This document shows, piece after piece, positions 51,834 through 61,198 of a DNA stretch of 64,000 nucleotides. Location: positions 10,936,001-11,000,000 of the forward strand of contig NZ_JAPNKC010000001.1 in NCBI RefSeq assembly GCF_026626705.1, read 5' to 3'. The DNA is from Pyxidicoccus sp. MSG2. Lineage in GTDB: Bacteria; Myxococcota; Myxococcia; Myxococcales; Myxococcaceae. The notes beneath the pieces were generated by a model, which did not search any database, was not told the DNA's origin, and saw only the letters and a program-made list of their open reading frames with translations. The position numbers and the translations under genes are program-made. Every line of letters begins with the position of its first letter. Positions within the stretch are counted from its first letter, which is position 1.

Positions 51834-52835
51834 TCAGCGGCGGCGAAGGCTCCGCTCGAGGCATTCGAACTCCGCCTCGTCGCCGCTCATCGCCTGGTCG
51901 CAGGTCCGCATCAGGCTCGAAGGGTCCTGCTCGACGGTGACCGCCAGGCGCACGCACTCCAGCTCCTGCTCGTCACCGTCGAAGACCTCCGCGCAGGTGC
52001 GGATCGCATTGGAGGGCTCGTAGATGGACCTCACCGCCGAGTAGAAGCACTCCAGCTCCGCGGTGTCTCCATCCATGGCCTGCTCGCATGCCGTCAGCGC
52101 GGCGGAGGGCGCCCGGGCCACCTTGGCGGCGACGCGGACGCAGTCCAGCTCGTTGGTGTCTCCCTCCATGCTCGTGTCACAGGTCTGGATGATGGAGGTC
52201 GGGTCGTAGGTGAAGGCGGAGACCACGTCGAGGCAGGCCACTTCGTTCTGCTGGCCGTCGAAGGTCTGCCCACAGGCCTGCATCACCGAGGGCACCGCGG
52301 CCCAGTTCTTCCGCGGGGGCGGCGGCTGCGGGGGCGGCGTGGGCTGAGGGAAGGGCTGGGGCGGCGGAGGCTGGGGAGTGGGCTGGGGCGGTGGAGGCTG
52401 GGGGGAGGGCTGAGGCGGCGGAGCGTTGCGGCTCACGCGCAGGGTGAGCTCGGTGATTTCCACGTCGTACAGCTTCATCCACTCCAGCCGATGCTGGTCG
52501 TTGCCACCGTCCACGCGGACCTGGAGCTCGGAAGTGCCCTGGTTCCACGGGAGCGGGAAGCTCAGCCGGTCCTGTCCCTTGCGCAGCGCGGCCCGGAGGC
52601 TCGTCCCACGCTTCCCTGAAATCTTGAGCACCAGCTCGGGCTGGAGCCGGCGGCTCTTCATCCACTCCCAGCTCCGCTCCTGGACCTTGTATTCGAGGAC
52701 GAGCTGCCCGTTGGACTCGTAGGCGGCGAGCCCCTCCAGGTGGATGTAGCCCGGCTCGGGGGCCGCCACGGAGGCCGTGCTGGACAGGAGGAAGAAGACT
52801 CCCAAACAGATACTCAACAACCGAGAATTCAACAT
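51834..52835 (-). CDS. secreted protein with Pro-rich linker and C-terminal Cys repeats
   Basis: 333 residues. Signal peptide MLNSRLLSICLGVFFLLSS...VAAPE. An N-terminal beta-sandwich (about 25-130; GYIHLEGLAAYESNGQLVLE, VRVDGGNDQHRLEWMKLYDV) precedes a Pro/Gln linker of about 40 residues, then five units of about 30 residues: CGQTFDGQQNEVACLD, CDTSMEGDTNELDCVR, CEQAMDGDTAELECF, CAEVFDGDEQELECVR, CDQAMSGDEAEFECLE. Each holds two Cys with a DGD..EL.C.. spacing. A calcium-like or disulfide hairpin repeat is likely. Family unknown; convergent with the protease gene, 6 bp away. Confidence 0.7.
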   Translation of the reverse strand: MLNSRLLSICLGVFFLLSSTASVAAPEPGYIHLEGLAAYESNGQLVLEYKVQERSWEWMKSRRLQPELVLKISGKRGTSLRAALRKGQDRLSFPLPWNQGTSELQVRVDGGNDQHRLEWMKLYDVEITELTLRVSRNAPPPQPSPQPPPPQPTPQPPPPQPFPQPTPPPQPPPPRKNWAAVPSVMQACGQTFDGQQNEVACLDVVSAFTYDPTSIIQTCDTSMEGDTNELDCVRVAAKVARAPSAALTACEQAMDGDTAELECFYSAVRSIYEPSNAIRTCAEVFDGDEQELECVRLAVTVEQDPSSLMRTCDQAMSGDEAEFECLERSLRRR

Positions 52836-52932
52836 GAAGTCAGTGCTCGATGGGTGGTGCGCTCGATGGAGCGGTCGGGTGAATCAACGATTCATGACGG
52901 GAGCGCAAGCTTCGTATTCTGTGTTTCAACCG

Positions 52933-55900
52933 TCACGCATACCCGACGTCCTGCCAGGAGCCGGTCCCCGCGGCAGGGGGCCCCGAGCGCGGGAGCAGGA
53001 CGGTGAAGCAGGTGCCGACGCCCTGCGTGCTCTCGACGTGGATGTGGCCGCCGAGCGCCGAGACGATTTCGTGAGCGATGTAGAGGCCGAGCCCGAGCCC
53101 GCCGTATTCACGCGAAGAGACGGCGCGCTCGAAGCGTCCGAAGATGTGGGAGAGCCTGTCCGGCGCGATGCCGATGCCATGGTCCTTCACCGTGAGGTGC
53201 GCGATGCCTTCTTCGGATGTGACGGAGAGCTCGACGGGATTGCGGTTGCCGAACTTGAGGGCATTGGCGACGAGATTGGTGATGACCTGCTCGAGGCGGG
53301 TCCTGTCCCAGCACCCCGCGACGGGCGTCTCCGCGCGGAGGACGAGCGGGGTGCCGGAGCGGGCTGACTCCTCGCTGAAGGACTCGACGACGTCGCGGGT
53401 GATGGCGGCGAGGTCGACGTCCTCGAGCTGGAAGTGGACCTGACCCGCCTGGAGCCGGGAGACGGAGAGCAGCTCGTCGATGAGGCGCGTGAGGCGACGT
53501 ATCTGTCGCCGGGCGCTCGTGGAGGCGCGGGAGACGGCCTCGGGAGAGGAGGGTGCATTGCCGCGCTCGAGCCCCTGCAAGGAGAGGGTGAGTGAGGTGA
53601 GCGGGGTGTACAGCTCGTGCGCGGCGATGGAGAGGAACTCGTCGCGCAGGCGGACCGCCTCGCGGGCCTCATGGTACAGCCGGCGGCGCTCCTCGACCTC
53701 GACGTGGAGCTTCTCGAACAGGAGGCTGTTCTCCAGGGAGATGGCCATCTGACTGGAGAGGAGCTGGAGGACCCGGACGCGGTCGGGCGCGAAGGCGCGG
53801 GTGGCGAGGTTGTTCTCCAGGTAGAGCACTCCGATGGAGGAGGCCTGGCGGCGGATGGGGACGACGAGGGCGGACTTGAGGGCACGGGAGACGACGTAGG
53901 GGTCCGAGGAGAACGCGCTCTGGCGGGCATCGGCGAGGATGATGGCGTCCCCGGAGCCGTAGGCCTGGGCCACCATGGTCGGTGGGATGCGCTGCGAGGC
54001 GTGGAAGGGGATGCGCTCGAGCGAGACGGGCTCGGAGGTGGAGCCGAGGGCGCGCACGAGAAGGGAGCCATCCTCATGGAGGAGGAGGGCGCCGCATTGC
54101 GCGCCACCGACCTCGAGGCAGAGCGTCATGAGCTTCTCGAGGAGTCTGTCGAGGACCACTTCTCCGGAGAGCGTCTCCGCCGCCTTGAGGATGCTGAGCA
54201 GGTCCAGGCGGGCCCCGCGCGCCTCCTCGCCGTCGCGCGTGGTGGGCGTCTTCCAGGGCAGGGCCTCGCCGAGGGCGAGGTCCGGGAACTCCTCCGTGAG
54301 CGCCGCGACCTTGGCCTTGGCGCCCCAGCGGGCGAACCCCTTCACGGCGGCCTGGAGGTAGGGGGTGGCGATGCGGCGGTGGCCCAGGGCGCGGTAGAAG
54401 CGGCCGGCCAGGTCATGGGCGAGCGCCTCGTCCTGCGCGAACCCGTTCTGGTGCGCGGAGTCGATGGCCGCGTCGTACAGGTGCATCGCCTCGCTCTGGC
54501 GGTCCTCGAGGCGGGCGAGCTCGGCGGCGACCAGCAGGTGCTTCTGGCGGAAGTTCTCGGGGCAGCCCCGGGCCCAGGTGTCGAGCTGGTCCAGGTGCTC
54601 CCTGAACTCGACCCGGAGGGAGTCCTTCTCGGAGGCGGGGGCCGCGGGGTGGTACGCCGCGAGCGTCAGCGCCGTGTAGAAGGCGTATTCAATCGCGGGG
54701 AGCAGGGGCCGCACGAGGTGGAGGTTCGGACGCGCGGCGCGAGACGTCTCCAGGGCATCGGTGAGGTCTCCCAGCAGGAAGGACGTCTGGATGCGCAGGA
54801 CCTGGTACTCGCAGAGGACCAGGGGACTGTCGCGGATGCAGTCGAGGTACTCCTTCTCGGAGAACGCGTCATCCTCGTAGCGCGCCCGCTGGTGGGTCCG
54901 CTCCTGGAGGCACCGGATGGCCTGACGGTAGGCGCGGAGCAGGCCCGCCATGTCCCGGTGGCGGACCTTCTGGATGAACACCCGGCTGCTCTCGCATTCG
55001 GCGTAGACGACGGAGAGCTCGGCGCCCATGGAGAAGAGGACCTCCACCATCTGCGTGGCGGCATAGCTGGCGAACAGGAAGTCGTTGCCCTCCATCCCGG
55101 CGGCGAGGGCCCGTCGCAGCAACGGGACGTTGGCCCGGTACGGCGCCCGCCAGTGACTCACGCCACCGGCGAACGTGGTCAGGGTCCGTGCCTCCTGCTT
55201 CGGGTCGCCGTAGCGCCGGCTCAGCTCCACCCCCACTTCGCCGAGCTTCATGGCGGTGTCGTAGTCGCCCTTGGTCACCTCGAGCATCAGCGCGTAGGCC
55301 ACATAGAAGTGCGAGGACTGGGGACCGTGTCCGTGCTCCAGGGAGAGGTGGAGCATCCGCACCTGGAAGTAGGTGAAGAGCGCGGTCTCATCCGCGAAGT
55401 ATGCGGCCATGACGACGCTCGACAGGAACCGCATGAGGGTGAGGAGTCGTGGGTCCCTCGTGGACGGGGCGGCCAGCAGCTCCTCCCGGGTGCGGCCCCG
55501 CAGCAACCCGCTCACGGCGGCGGACTCCTCCGCGACGGCCCGCTCCAGCTCGCGCTCGGGTGGCGCCTGTCCCAGCAACCGCAGCCCCTTCCTTCCCCAC
55601 CGGAGCGCCTCCGGGTAGTTCCGCGCGAGGGTGTAGGCGATGACGTGGGTTTCGTAGAGGTTCACCTTCTCGAGGTCCGAGCCGACATGAGGCAGCGCGT
55701 CCTGGATGAGGGCCTCCGCGAGGGCGGGGTCGCCGGTGAGGTGTGCACACTCCGCGGCTTGCCGGTGGAGGAGGAGTGCCAGCTCGGGTCGTGACTGCCA
55801 CGTGTCTCGCGGGAGGAGCGCCAGGCCCTGCCGCAGGTAGACGAGCGCGGAGCTGAAGGCCGAGGTCGCCGCGGCCTTGCTGCCGGCGCGCGAGTACAGC

Positions 55901-58191
55901 TCGGCGAGCTGGAGGCGCTCGGACGGCTCCAGGCGCTGGCTCGACTCCAGGCCCATGTCGAAGTGGTCGACCACCTCGAAGATCCGCTCCTCGAGCTCGT
56001 GCTCGGAGACCCCCTCCAGCAACCTGCGCCCTATCTCGCGGTGGATGTGGCGCCGCTGCTCCTCGGGGAGCAACGAATAGACGGCCTGCTGGATGCGGTC
56101 GTGCACGAAGCGATAGGTGGCGGCTGGCGCCGGGGGGCTCGCGTGAGCCCGGCTCGAGTTTCGCCTGAAGCGGGGGCCCAGGAGCTCCGGGACGAGCAGT
56201 CCTTCCCGGAGGGCACTCCAGAGCGCGCCGGCCGTGTCCTCGGCGGACCTCCCCGCCACGGCGGACAGCAGCCAGAGGTCCACCCTGTCGCGGAAGCAGG
56301 CCGCCACCTGGAGGATCTGCTGGGTGAGCTCGGGCAGCTGGCGGACGGCCCGCAGCATCAGCTCGATGACGTTTTCGCTGACCGCCACCTGCTGGATGTG
56401 TGCCAGGTCCCATTGCCACATCCTCCGCTCGGCCTCGAAGACCAGGAGCCCGGACTGCTGGAGGAACCGCAGGAGCCCCTTGATGAAGAAGGGATTGCCC
56501 GCCGTCTTCTGCAACAGCAGCTCCGCCAGGGCTTCGATTCGCTGGGGCGTGCTGTGGAGGGTGTCGCCGCAGAGCCGGGTGAGCGCGGGGAGGTCCAGTG
56601 GGGGCAGCTCGAGGGTGCGGAGGTGCGTGCCCGAGGCGTGCATCGCCTCCAGGGCCGGGAGCAGGCGATGGTCCGCTCCTACGTCCTTGGGACGATAGGC
56701 GCCGACGAGCAACACATGGCGGAGGTCCGGTGCCGTGGCCAGGCACTGGAGCAGCTGGAGCGAGCCCGCGTCCGCCCATTGCATGTCATCCATGAAGAGG
56801 ACGAGCGGACATCCGGGGGAGGCGAAGACCTGGATGAACGCCTGGAACGTGAACTGGAAGCGGCTCTCCGTCTCGGTGGCGCCCAGGGAAGCGGGTGGCG
56901 GCTGTTGTCCGATGAGGCGCGCCAGCTCGGGGATGAAGCGGGTCATGATGCCGCCGCCAGTGCCCAGCGCGTCCCCCAGGCGCAGGCGCCAGGAGCGGAT
57001 GGCCGTGGGCGGCTCCTGGAGCAGTCCCCGGACGAGCCCTCCCAGCGCCTTCACCAGGGAGGCATGGGGCGCATTTCCGTGGAGCTCGTCGAACTTGCCG
57101 CAGAGGAATCGGGCGCCGCGCTCGAACCGTCTGTGCAGCGCGTGGACGAGCGAGGACTTGCCGGAGCCGGCATCGCCCGTGATGAGGATGACCTCACTGG
57201 GACCGGCGCGGACGCGCTTCAGGGCACCACGCAGCTCCGCCAGCTCGTGCTCACGCCCGTACAGCTTGTTGGAGATGACGAGCTCGCGCGCCAGGTCATG
57301 CCAGGCGAGAGCGAAGGGCGCGATGGCGCCGGAGTCCTTCCACTGGCGCCAGGCTTCGCGCAGGTCGAGGTCGAGGGCCTCCGCGCTCTGGTAGCGCTTC
57401 TCGGGCATCTTCGCGAGCAGCTTGAGGACGATGTCGGAGAGGACCTTGGGGACGGCAGGGTTGAGCTGGTCCGGGGGGACGGGGGGACGGGCGAGGTGGG
57501 CGTGGATGAGCTCGACAGGGTCCGCCGAGACGAAAGGAGGGACGCCGGTGAGCATCTCGTAGAAGGTGGCGCCGAGGGCGTAGAGGTCGGCGCGGAGGTC
57601 GACGAGCCGGTTCATCCGTCCCGTCTGCTCGGGCGCGATGTATGACAGGGTTCCTTCGGAGGCTCCGACGAGGCCCGTGGCCTTCGTCGCGGTGCCGAAG
57701 TCGATCAGCGTCAACCGCCGGGTGTCGGGCCGGACGACGATGTTGGAGGGGTTGATGTCCCGGTGGATGACGTTGCACCGGTGAAGATGCAGGACGATGT
57801 CCACGACCTGGGTGGCCAACTCCAGGAAGGGCTCGGTCGCGAGCGGCTCCTGCCCCAGGTGCCGCTCGAGGTCCAACGGGCCGGCGTCCTCGAGGACGAG
57901 CGCCAGGATTCCCTCCACCTCCGTCAACTCGATGGGCTTCACCACGCCTGGAACGTCCAGCCGGCGGAGCATCTCGTGCTCGTGGCGGAGCGCGGCGGTG
58001 GCGTGGGCGGAGTAGGGCCCGGGCTGGACCTGCTTGATGACCCGGGGCTCGCCTGAGCGCTCCTCCCGGACGCGGAATACGGCGTACTGGCGCCCCTGGT
58101 GGATTTGTAGAAAGTCGCGGTAGCCAGGCATCTGGAGCAAGCGACCTCCTCCTGGACGGAGCGGCACGACCTCCGCCCCCAACTTCAGCAT
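52933..58191 (-). CDS. trifunctional Ser/Thr kinase, ATPase, GAF and histidine kinase
   Basis: 1752 residues; the ATG at 58191 lacks a strong ribosome site, and an ATG at 58131 is an alternative. Kinase about 24-290 (HRDINPSN at 143, DFG at 164, YIAPEQ). AAA/STAND ATPase from about 310 (YGREHELAELRGAL, Walker A GDAGSGKSS, DDMQWADAG). A long TPR-like helical region follows. GAF about 1335-1490. Histidine kinase: FLSIAAHELYTPLTSLT (His about 1523), N-box NLVANALKFG, G-boxes HGIGIAPD and GGLGLGLYIA. All catalytic motifs are intact. A known cytoplasmic integrator family in myxobacteria and cyanobacteria; no response regulator is adjacent. Confidence 0.94.
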   Translation of the reverse strand: MLKLGAEVVPLRPGGGRLLQMPGYRDFLQIHQGRQYAVFRVREERSGEPRVIKQVQPGPYSAHATAALRHEHEMLRRLDVPGVVKPIELTEVEGILALVLEDAGPLDLERHLGQEPLATEPFLELATQVVDIVLHLHRCNVIHRDINPSNIVVRPDTRRLTLIDFGTATKATGLVGASEGTLSYIAPEQTGRMNRLVDLRADLYALGATFYEMLTGVPPFVSADPVELIHAHLARPPVPPDQLNPAVPKVLSDIVLKLLAKMPEKRYQSAEALDLDLREAWRQWKDSGAIAPFALAWHDLARELVISNKLYGREHELAELRGALKRVRAGPSEVILITGDAGSGKSSLVHALHRRFERGARFLCGKFDELHGNAPHASLVKALGGLVRGLLQEPPTAIRSWRLRLGDALGTGGGIMTRFIPELARLIGQQPPPASLGATETESRFQFTFQAFIQVFASPGCPLVLFMDDMQWADAGSLQLLQCLATAPDLRHVLLVGAYRPKDVGADHRLLPALEAMHASGTHLRTLELPPLDLPALTRLCGDTLHSTPQRIEALAELLLQKTAGNPFFIKGLLRFLQQSGLLVFEAERRMWQWDLAHIQQVAVSENVIELMLRAVRQLPELTQQILQVAACFRDRVDLWLLSAVAGRSAEDTAGALWSALREGLLVPELLGPRFRRNSSRAHASPPAPAATYRFVHDRIQQAVYSLLPEEQRRHIHREIGRRLLEGVSEHELEERIFEVVDHFDMGLESSQRLEPSERLQLAELYSRAGSKAAATSAFSSALVYLRQGLALLPRDTWQSRPELALLLHRQAAECAHLTGDPALAEALIQDALPHVGSDLEKVNLYETHVIAYTLARNYPEALRWGRKGLRLLGQAPPERELERAVAEESAAVSGLLRGRTREELLAAPSTRDPRLLTLMRFLSSVVMAAYFADETALFTYFQVRMLHLSLEHGHGPQSSHFYVAYALMLEVTKGDYDTAMKLGEVGVELSRRYGDPKQEARTLTTFAGGVSHWRAPYRANVPLLRRALAAGMEGNDFLFASYAATQMVEVLFSMGAELSVVYAECESSRVFIQKVRHRDMAGLLRAYRQAIRCLQERTHQRARYEDDAFSEKEYLDCIRDSPLVLCEYQVLRIQTSFLLGDLTDALETSRAARPNLHLVRPLLPAIEYAFYTALTLAAYHPAAPASEKDSLRVEFREHLDQLDTWARGCPENFRQKHLLVAAELARLEDRQSEAMHLYDAAIDSAHQNGFAQDEALAHDLAGRFYRALGHRRIATPYLQAAVKGFARWGAKAKVAALTEEFPDLALGEALPWKTPTTRDGEEARGARLDLLSILKAAETLSGEVVLDRLLEKLMTLCLEVGGAQCGALLLHEDGSLLVRALGSTSEPVSLERIPFHASQRIPPTMVAQAYGSGDAIILADARQSAFSSDPYVVSRALKSALVVPIRRQASSIGVLYLENNLATRAFAPDRVRVLQLLSSQMAISLENSLLFEKLHVEVEERRRLYHEAREAVRLRDEFLSIAAHELYTPLTSLTLSLQGLERGNAPSSPEAVSRASTSARRQIRRLTRLIDELLSVSRLQAGQVHFQLEDVDLAAITRDVVESFSEESARSGTPLVLRAETPVAGCWDRTRLEQVITNLVANALKFGNRNPVELSVTSEEGIAHLTVKDHGIGIAPDRLSHIFGRFERAVSSREYGGLGLGLYIAHEIVSALGGHIHVESTQGVGTCFTVLLPRSGPPAAGTGSWQDVGYA

Positions 58192-58355
58192 GGAGGTGGA
58201 GGGGAGGCTTCAGAAGCATCGGGAGGGGAGGCTACCGGCTGCTCGCGCACAGGGTCTGCCGGGGTGGCTTTCGGAAGGACAGCGGGCCGTGGGTGTCGTG
58301 ACGCCTGACAGAAGAGTCGCATAGGCTCGCTTCGCCCCTAGCGAAAGGCTCCGAC

Positions 58356-60185
58356 TTGAAGGCCACCTACACACTCAGCCACCCCGTGCTCCCCATGGGG
58401 GCGTCGTCCAAGATCGACCTGCTGGTGACGTTCTCGGCGGAGGGTGCGGCGTCCACGCGGCGCTCGCTCAACCTGGGGCTCGTCATCGACCGCTCGGGCT
58501 CCATGGCGGGTGCGCCGCTGAAGAACGCCCTCCAGGCCTCGCGCGAGCTGGTGGAGCGCATGGGCCCCGAGGACTCGCTGTCCATCGTGACCTATGACGA
58601 CGCGGTGGCCACGGTGCTCGCCCCGACGAAGGTCACGGACAAGGCGGCCATCGGCAAGGTGCTCGCCAGGGTCAGCGCGGGCGGCTGCACCAACCTGAGC
58701 GGCGGGTGGCTCAAGGGCGTGGAGCACGTGAACAGCCAGCTGTCCGGAGAGCGCATCAACCGCGTGCTGCTGCTCACGGATGGGCAGGCCAACGCGGGCA
58801 TCCGGGACGCGGGCCAGCTCACCGAGATGGCGCGGGAGAAGTCCAGCGCGGGCATCATCACGACGACGCTGGGCTTTGGCGCCAACTTCAACGAGGACCT
58901 GCTCATCGGCATGGCCAATGCCGGCGAGGGGCACTTCTATTACATCCAGTCGCCCGAGGACGCCGCGGGGGTGTTCGGCATCGAGATGGAGGGCCTGGGC
59001 TCGCTGGTGGCGCAGAACCTGGAGGTGGTCATCAAGCCCGCCTCCACGGTGAAGGTGTCGAGCGTGCTCAACCGCTACCGCCACGAGGCGCGGGGCCAGG
59101 AAGTCACGGTGGGGCTGGGGGACGTGTACGCCACGGAGCCACGGCAGCTCGCGGCGGAGCTGTCGGTGCAGGCGCCGTCGTCGGCCGGGCCCACGACGCT
59201 GGCCACGCTGGTCTTCCGGGCGCAGGTGGTGGTGGACGGGAGCGTGCGCGAGCTGAAGGGCGAGGTGCCCATCCTCGCGCAGCTGGCCCCGGCCGCGGAG
59301 TCGGCGGCGGTGCTGGTGGACAAGAACGTGCTGACCCAGACGAGCCGCCTGCGCATCGCACGCGTGAAGGACCAGGTCATCGAGCTGGCGGACAAGGGAG
59401 AACTGGCCTCTGCCTCCAAGCGTCTGCGCGAGGTCATCTCCGAGGTGTCACTCCTCCTGGACAAGGCGTCGTACGAAATCTCCGAGGAGGTGGAGCAACT
59501 GGCGCACTACGCGCAGCGGCTGGAGTCGCGCACGTACGATGCCGTGATTCGCAAGGAGCTGAGGGACCAGTCGTATCAGGCGGGCACGCGCAACCGTGGA
59601 GACCTGGCGCTGCGCGGAACCGCGGGAGGCTCGGCGGACAGCCTGGACGCGGTGAGCGACGCGGGCGGTGGCATCGTGCTGGAGTGCGTGCGCGAGGGCG
59701 GCAAGCTGCGCGTGCACACCGTCTCCGCGGGGTATGACCCGAGCTTCAACGTGCAGTTCCCCCGGAGCGTGCGCGAAGAGGGTGTGCGCTACGTGGTGGA
59801 CAAGCTGGAGACGTCCGGCGACGGCACCTTCTACCGGGTGGTGGGGAACATCAAACGGCTGGGGGCGCCGGGACAGACGCGGTCGGCACGGAGCCAGGCG
59901 GCGGCCCCGGCGAAGACGGGCAAGGCCTCGAAGGTGACGGCGAGCTCGGCGGCGGACCTGCCCACGACGACCAGCGTGGGCACGGGCGTCATCATCCAGT
60001 GCATCAAGGAGGGCAGCAAGCTGCGCGCCCGCGTGGTGTCGGACGGCTACGACCCGGACCTCAACATCCGCTTCCCGCGCGACATCCGGGAGGAGAACGT
60101 CCTCTACGTGGTGGATGAGATCATCACCATGGCCAATGGCAGTTCCTACATCGCCTGCGGCGACATCCGCCGGCTGGTGCAGTAG
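58356..60185 (+). CDS. VWA domain protein with a duplicated C-terminal module
   Basis: 609 residues from a TTG at 58356 (AAAGG upstream). No signal peptide. VWA domain (about 20-205) with MIDAS residues DRSGSM (about 45), Thr in TNLSGG and Asp in LLTDGQANAG, so it should bind a divalent metal. A beta-sandwich and helical region (about 205-430) follows, then two copies (about 438-503, 545-607) of a 65-residue module: GGGIVLECVREGGKLRVHTV / GTGVIIQCIKEGSKLRARVV, then YDPSFNVQFPR / YDPDLNIRFPR, a YVVD strand and a GNIKRL / GDIRRL end. I do not know this module. Divergent from the trifunctional kinase gene. Confidence 0.85.
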   Translation: MKATYTLSHPVLPMGASSKIDLLVTFSAEGAASTRRSLNLGLVIDRSGSMAGAPLKNALQASRELVERMGPEDSLSIVTYDDAVATVLAPTKVTDKAAIGKVLARVSAGGCTNLSGGWLKGVEHVNSQLSGERINRVLLLTDGQANAGIRDAGQLTEMAREKSSAGIITTTLGFGANFNEDLLIGMANAGEGHFYYIQSPEDAAGVFGIEMEGLGSLVAQNLEVVIKPASTVKVSSVLNRYRHEARGQEVTVGLGDVYATEPRQLAAELSVQAPSSAGPTTLATLVFRAQVVVDGSVRELKGEVPILAQLAPAAESAAVLVDKNVLTQTSRLRIARVKDQVIELADKGELASASKRLREVISEVSLLLDKASYEISEEVEQLAHYAQRLESRTYDAVIRKELRDQSYQAGTRNRGDLALRGTAGGSADSLDAVSDAGGGIVLECVREGGKLRVHTVSAGYDPSFNVQFPRSVREEGVRYVVDKLETSGDGTFYRVVGNIKRLGAPGQTRSARSQAAAPAKTGKASKVTASSAADLPTTTSVGTGVIIQCIKEGSKLRARVVSDGYDPDLNIRFPRDIREENVLYVVDEIITMANGSSYIACGDIRRLVQ

Positions 60186-60245
60186 GGGCCTTCGCGGTAA
60201 CGGTCAGGCCCCGAACACGCGGTCCTCCACCAGAACGGATTGCCA

Positions 60246-60270
60246 GCACGGTAAGCCACCCCCACCGTGC
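60246..60270. promoter_or_regulatory. dyad before the DUF3455 lipoprotein gene
   Basis: 7-bp arms GCACGGT and ACCGTGC around 11 bp, 24 bp before the GTG start. Could be an operator or a leader hairpin. A weaker hairpin (GGGGCCT / AGGCCCC, 60185-60212) overlaps the stop of the VWA gene and may help end its transcript. Confidence 0.35.
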
Positions 60271-60293
60271 GCCAGTCTCGAAGGAGGACGCTC

Positions 60294-61184
60294 GTGAAGA
60301 CTCTTCGCCTGGGGCCCTGGCCCGCCATCGCCACGCTCGCGCTCTCCGCGGTGACACTCGCGGGGTGCGACGACGACGATGACGACCCTCCCACCGAGTC
60401 GGAGCTCGCCACCGAGGCCCTGCTGCGCATCTCCAGCGACGCACCCACCGACCTGCCGGACAACGTGCCGGAAGACCTTCGGCGGGTGACGCTCGGAGGC
60501 GCGCAGTACGACCTCCTCGAGCTCCTCGGCCGTCCCTCCGGCTCGCGGCCGTCCGCGCGCATCGTGGCCGCCTACCAGACCGTCGACACGCCGGCAGACC
60601 CGCCGCCCCTGGGTACCAGCACCACCGCCCTTCCACCGGACTACACCCGGTCGGCGCCAGCGGCCCAGGTCTACGAGTGCCGTCAGACGGGCGGCCTCTT
60701 CGCGTGGGCCTTCGTCCAGCCGGAGGCGGGGCTCCAGCCCCTGACCACCGAGCCCGTCCCCGGGCTGGAGACGCTCGTCCTCGACCACTTCCGCTACCCG
60801 GGCGGTATCGACTACGGGCCCCCCACCGGAACGCCTCCCGTGGGCCCGTCATGGCGGGTGTCCGCCCCGGCGCTGAACCAGGGCGAGCCCACCTTCGGGC
60901 AGACCCTCTTCGTCGGAGCCGCCGATGCCTCGGTGCCCAACGGGGCCGGCAACGTCCCGCTGCTGAGGCTCTCCAACGCCGCGCGAATCGACCAGGGGCT
61001 CCCGTCCGACGTGTTCTCGCGGACCACGTCCGATGGCACCCAGTTGGGCTACGTGCTCCGGCTCGACACCGTGGGAGGCGTTGCCCCCACGGCGGGCTGC
61101 GCGGGCGCCGAGGACGTGGGCAAGCGGGAGCGGGTGCCGTACTCGGCGGGCTACTACTTCCTCGAGGTCCTCACGCCGCCTTGA
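60294..61184 (+). CDS. DUF3455-like lipoprotein
   Basis: 296 residues from a GTG at 60294 with AAGGAGGA upstream. Lipobox VTLAGC then a run of six Asp. The core APAAQVYECRQTGGLFAWAFVQ, PEAGLQPL and SAGYYFLEVL fits the DUF3455 pattern (GVQ.Y.C...W.F..PEA.L). This family is small and exported in many bacteria, of unknown role. It may hold a metal or a disulfide; two Cys in the mature part are close to the N-terminal motif. Confidence 0.65.
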   Translation: MKTLRLGPWPAIATLALSAVTLAGCDDDDDDPPTESELATEALLRISSDAPTDLPDNVPEDLRRVTLGGAQYDLLELLGRPSGSRPSARIVAAYQTVDTPADPPPLGTSTTALPPDYTRSAPAAQVYECRQTGGLFAWAFVQPEAGLQPLTTEPVPGLETLVLDHFRYPGGIDYGPPTGTPPVGPSWRVSAPALNQGEPTFGQTLFVGAADASVPNGAGNVPLLRLSNAARIDQGLPSDVFSRTTSDGTQLGYVLRLDTVGGVAPTAGCAGAEDVGKRERVPYSAGYYFLEVLTPP

Positions 61185-61198
61185 TGGCGCGGGCCGGG

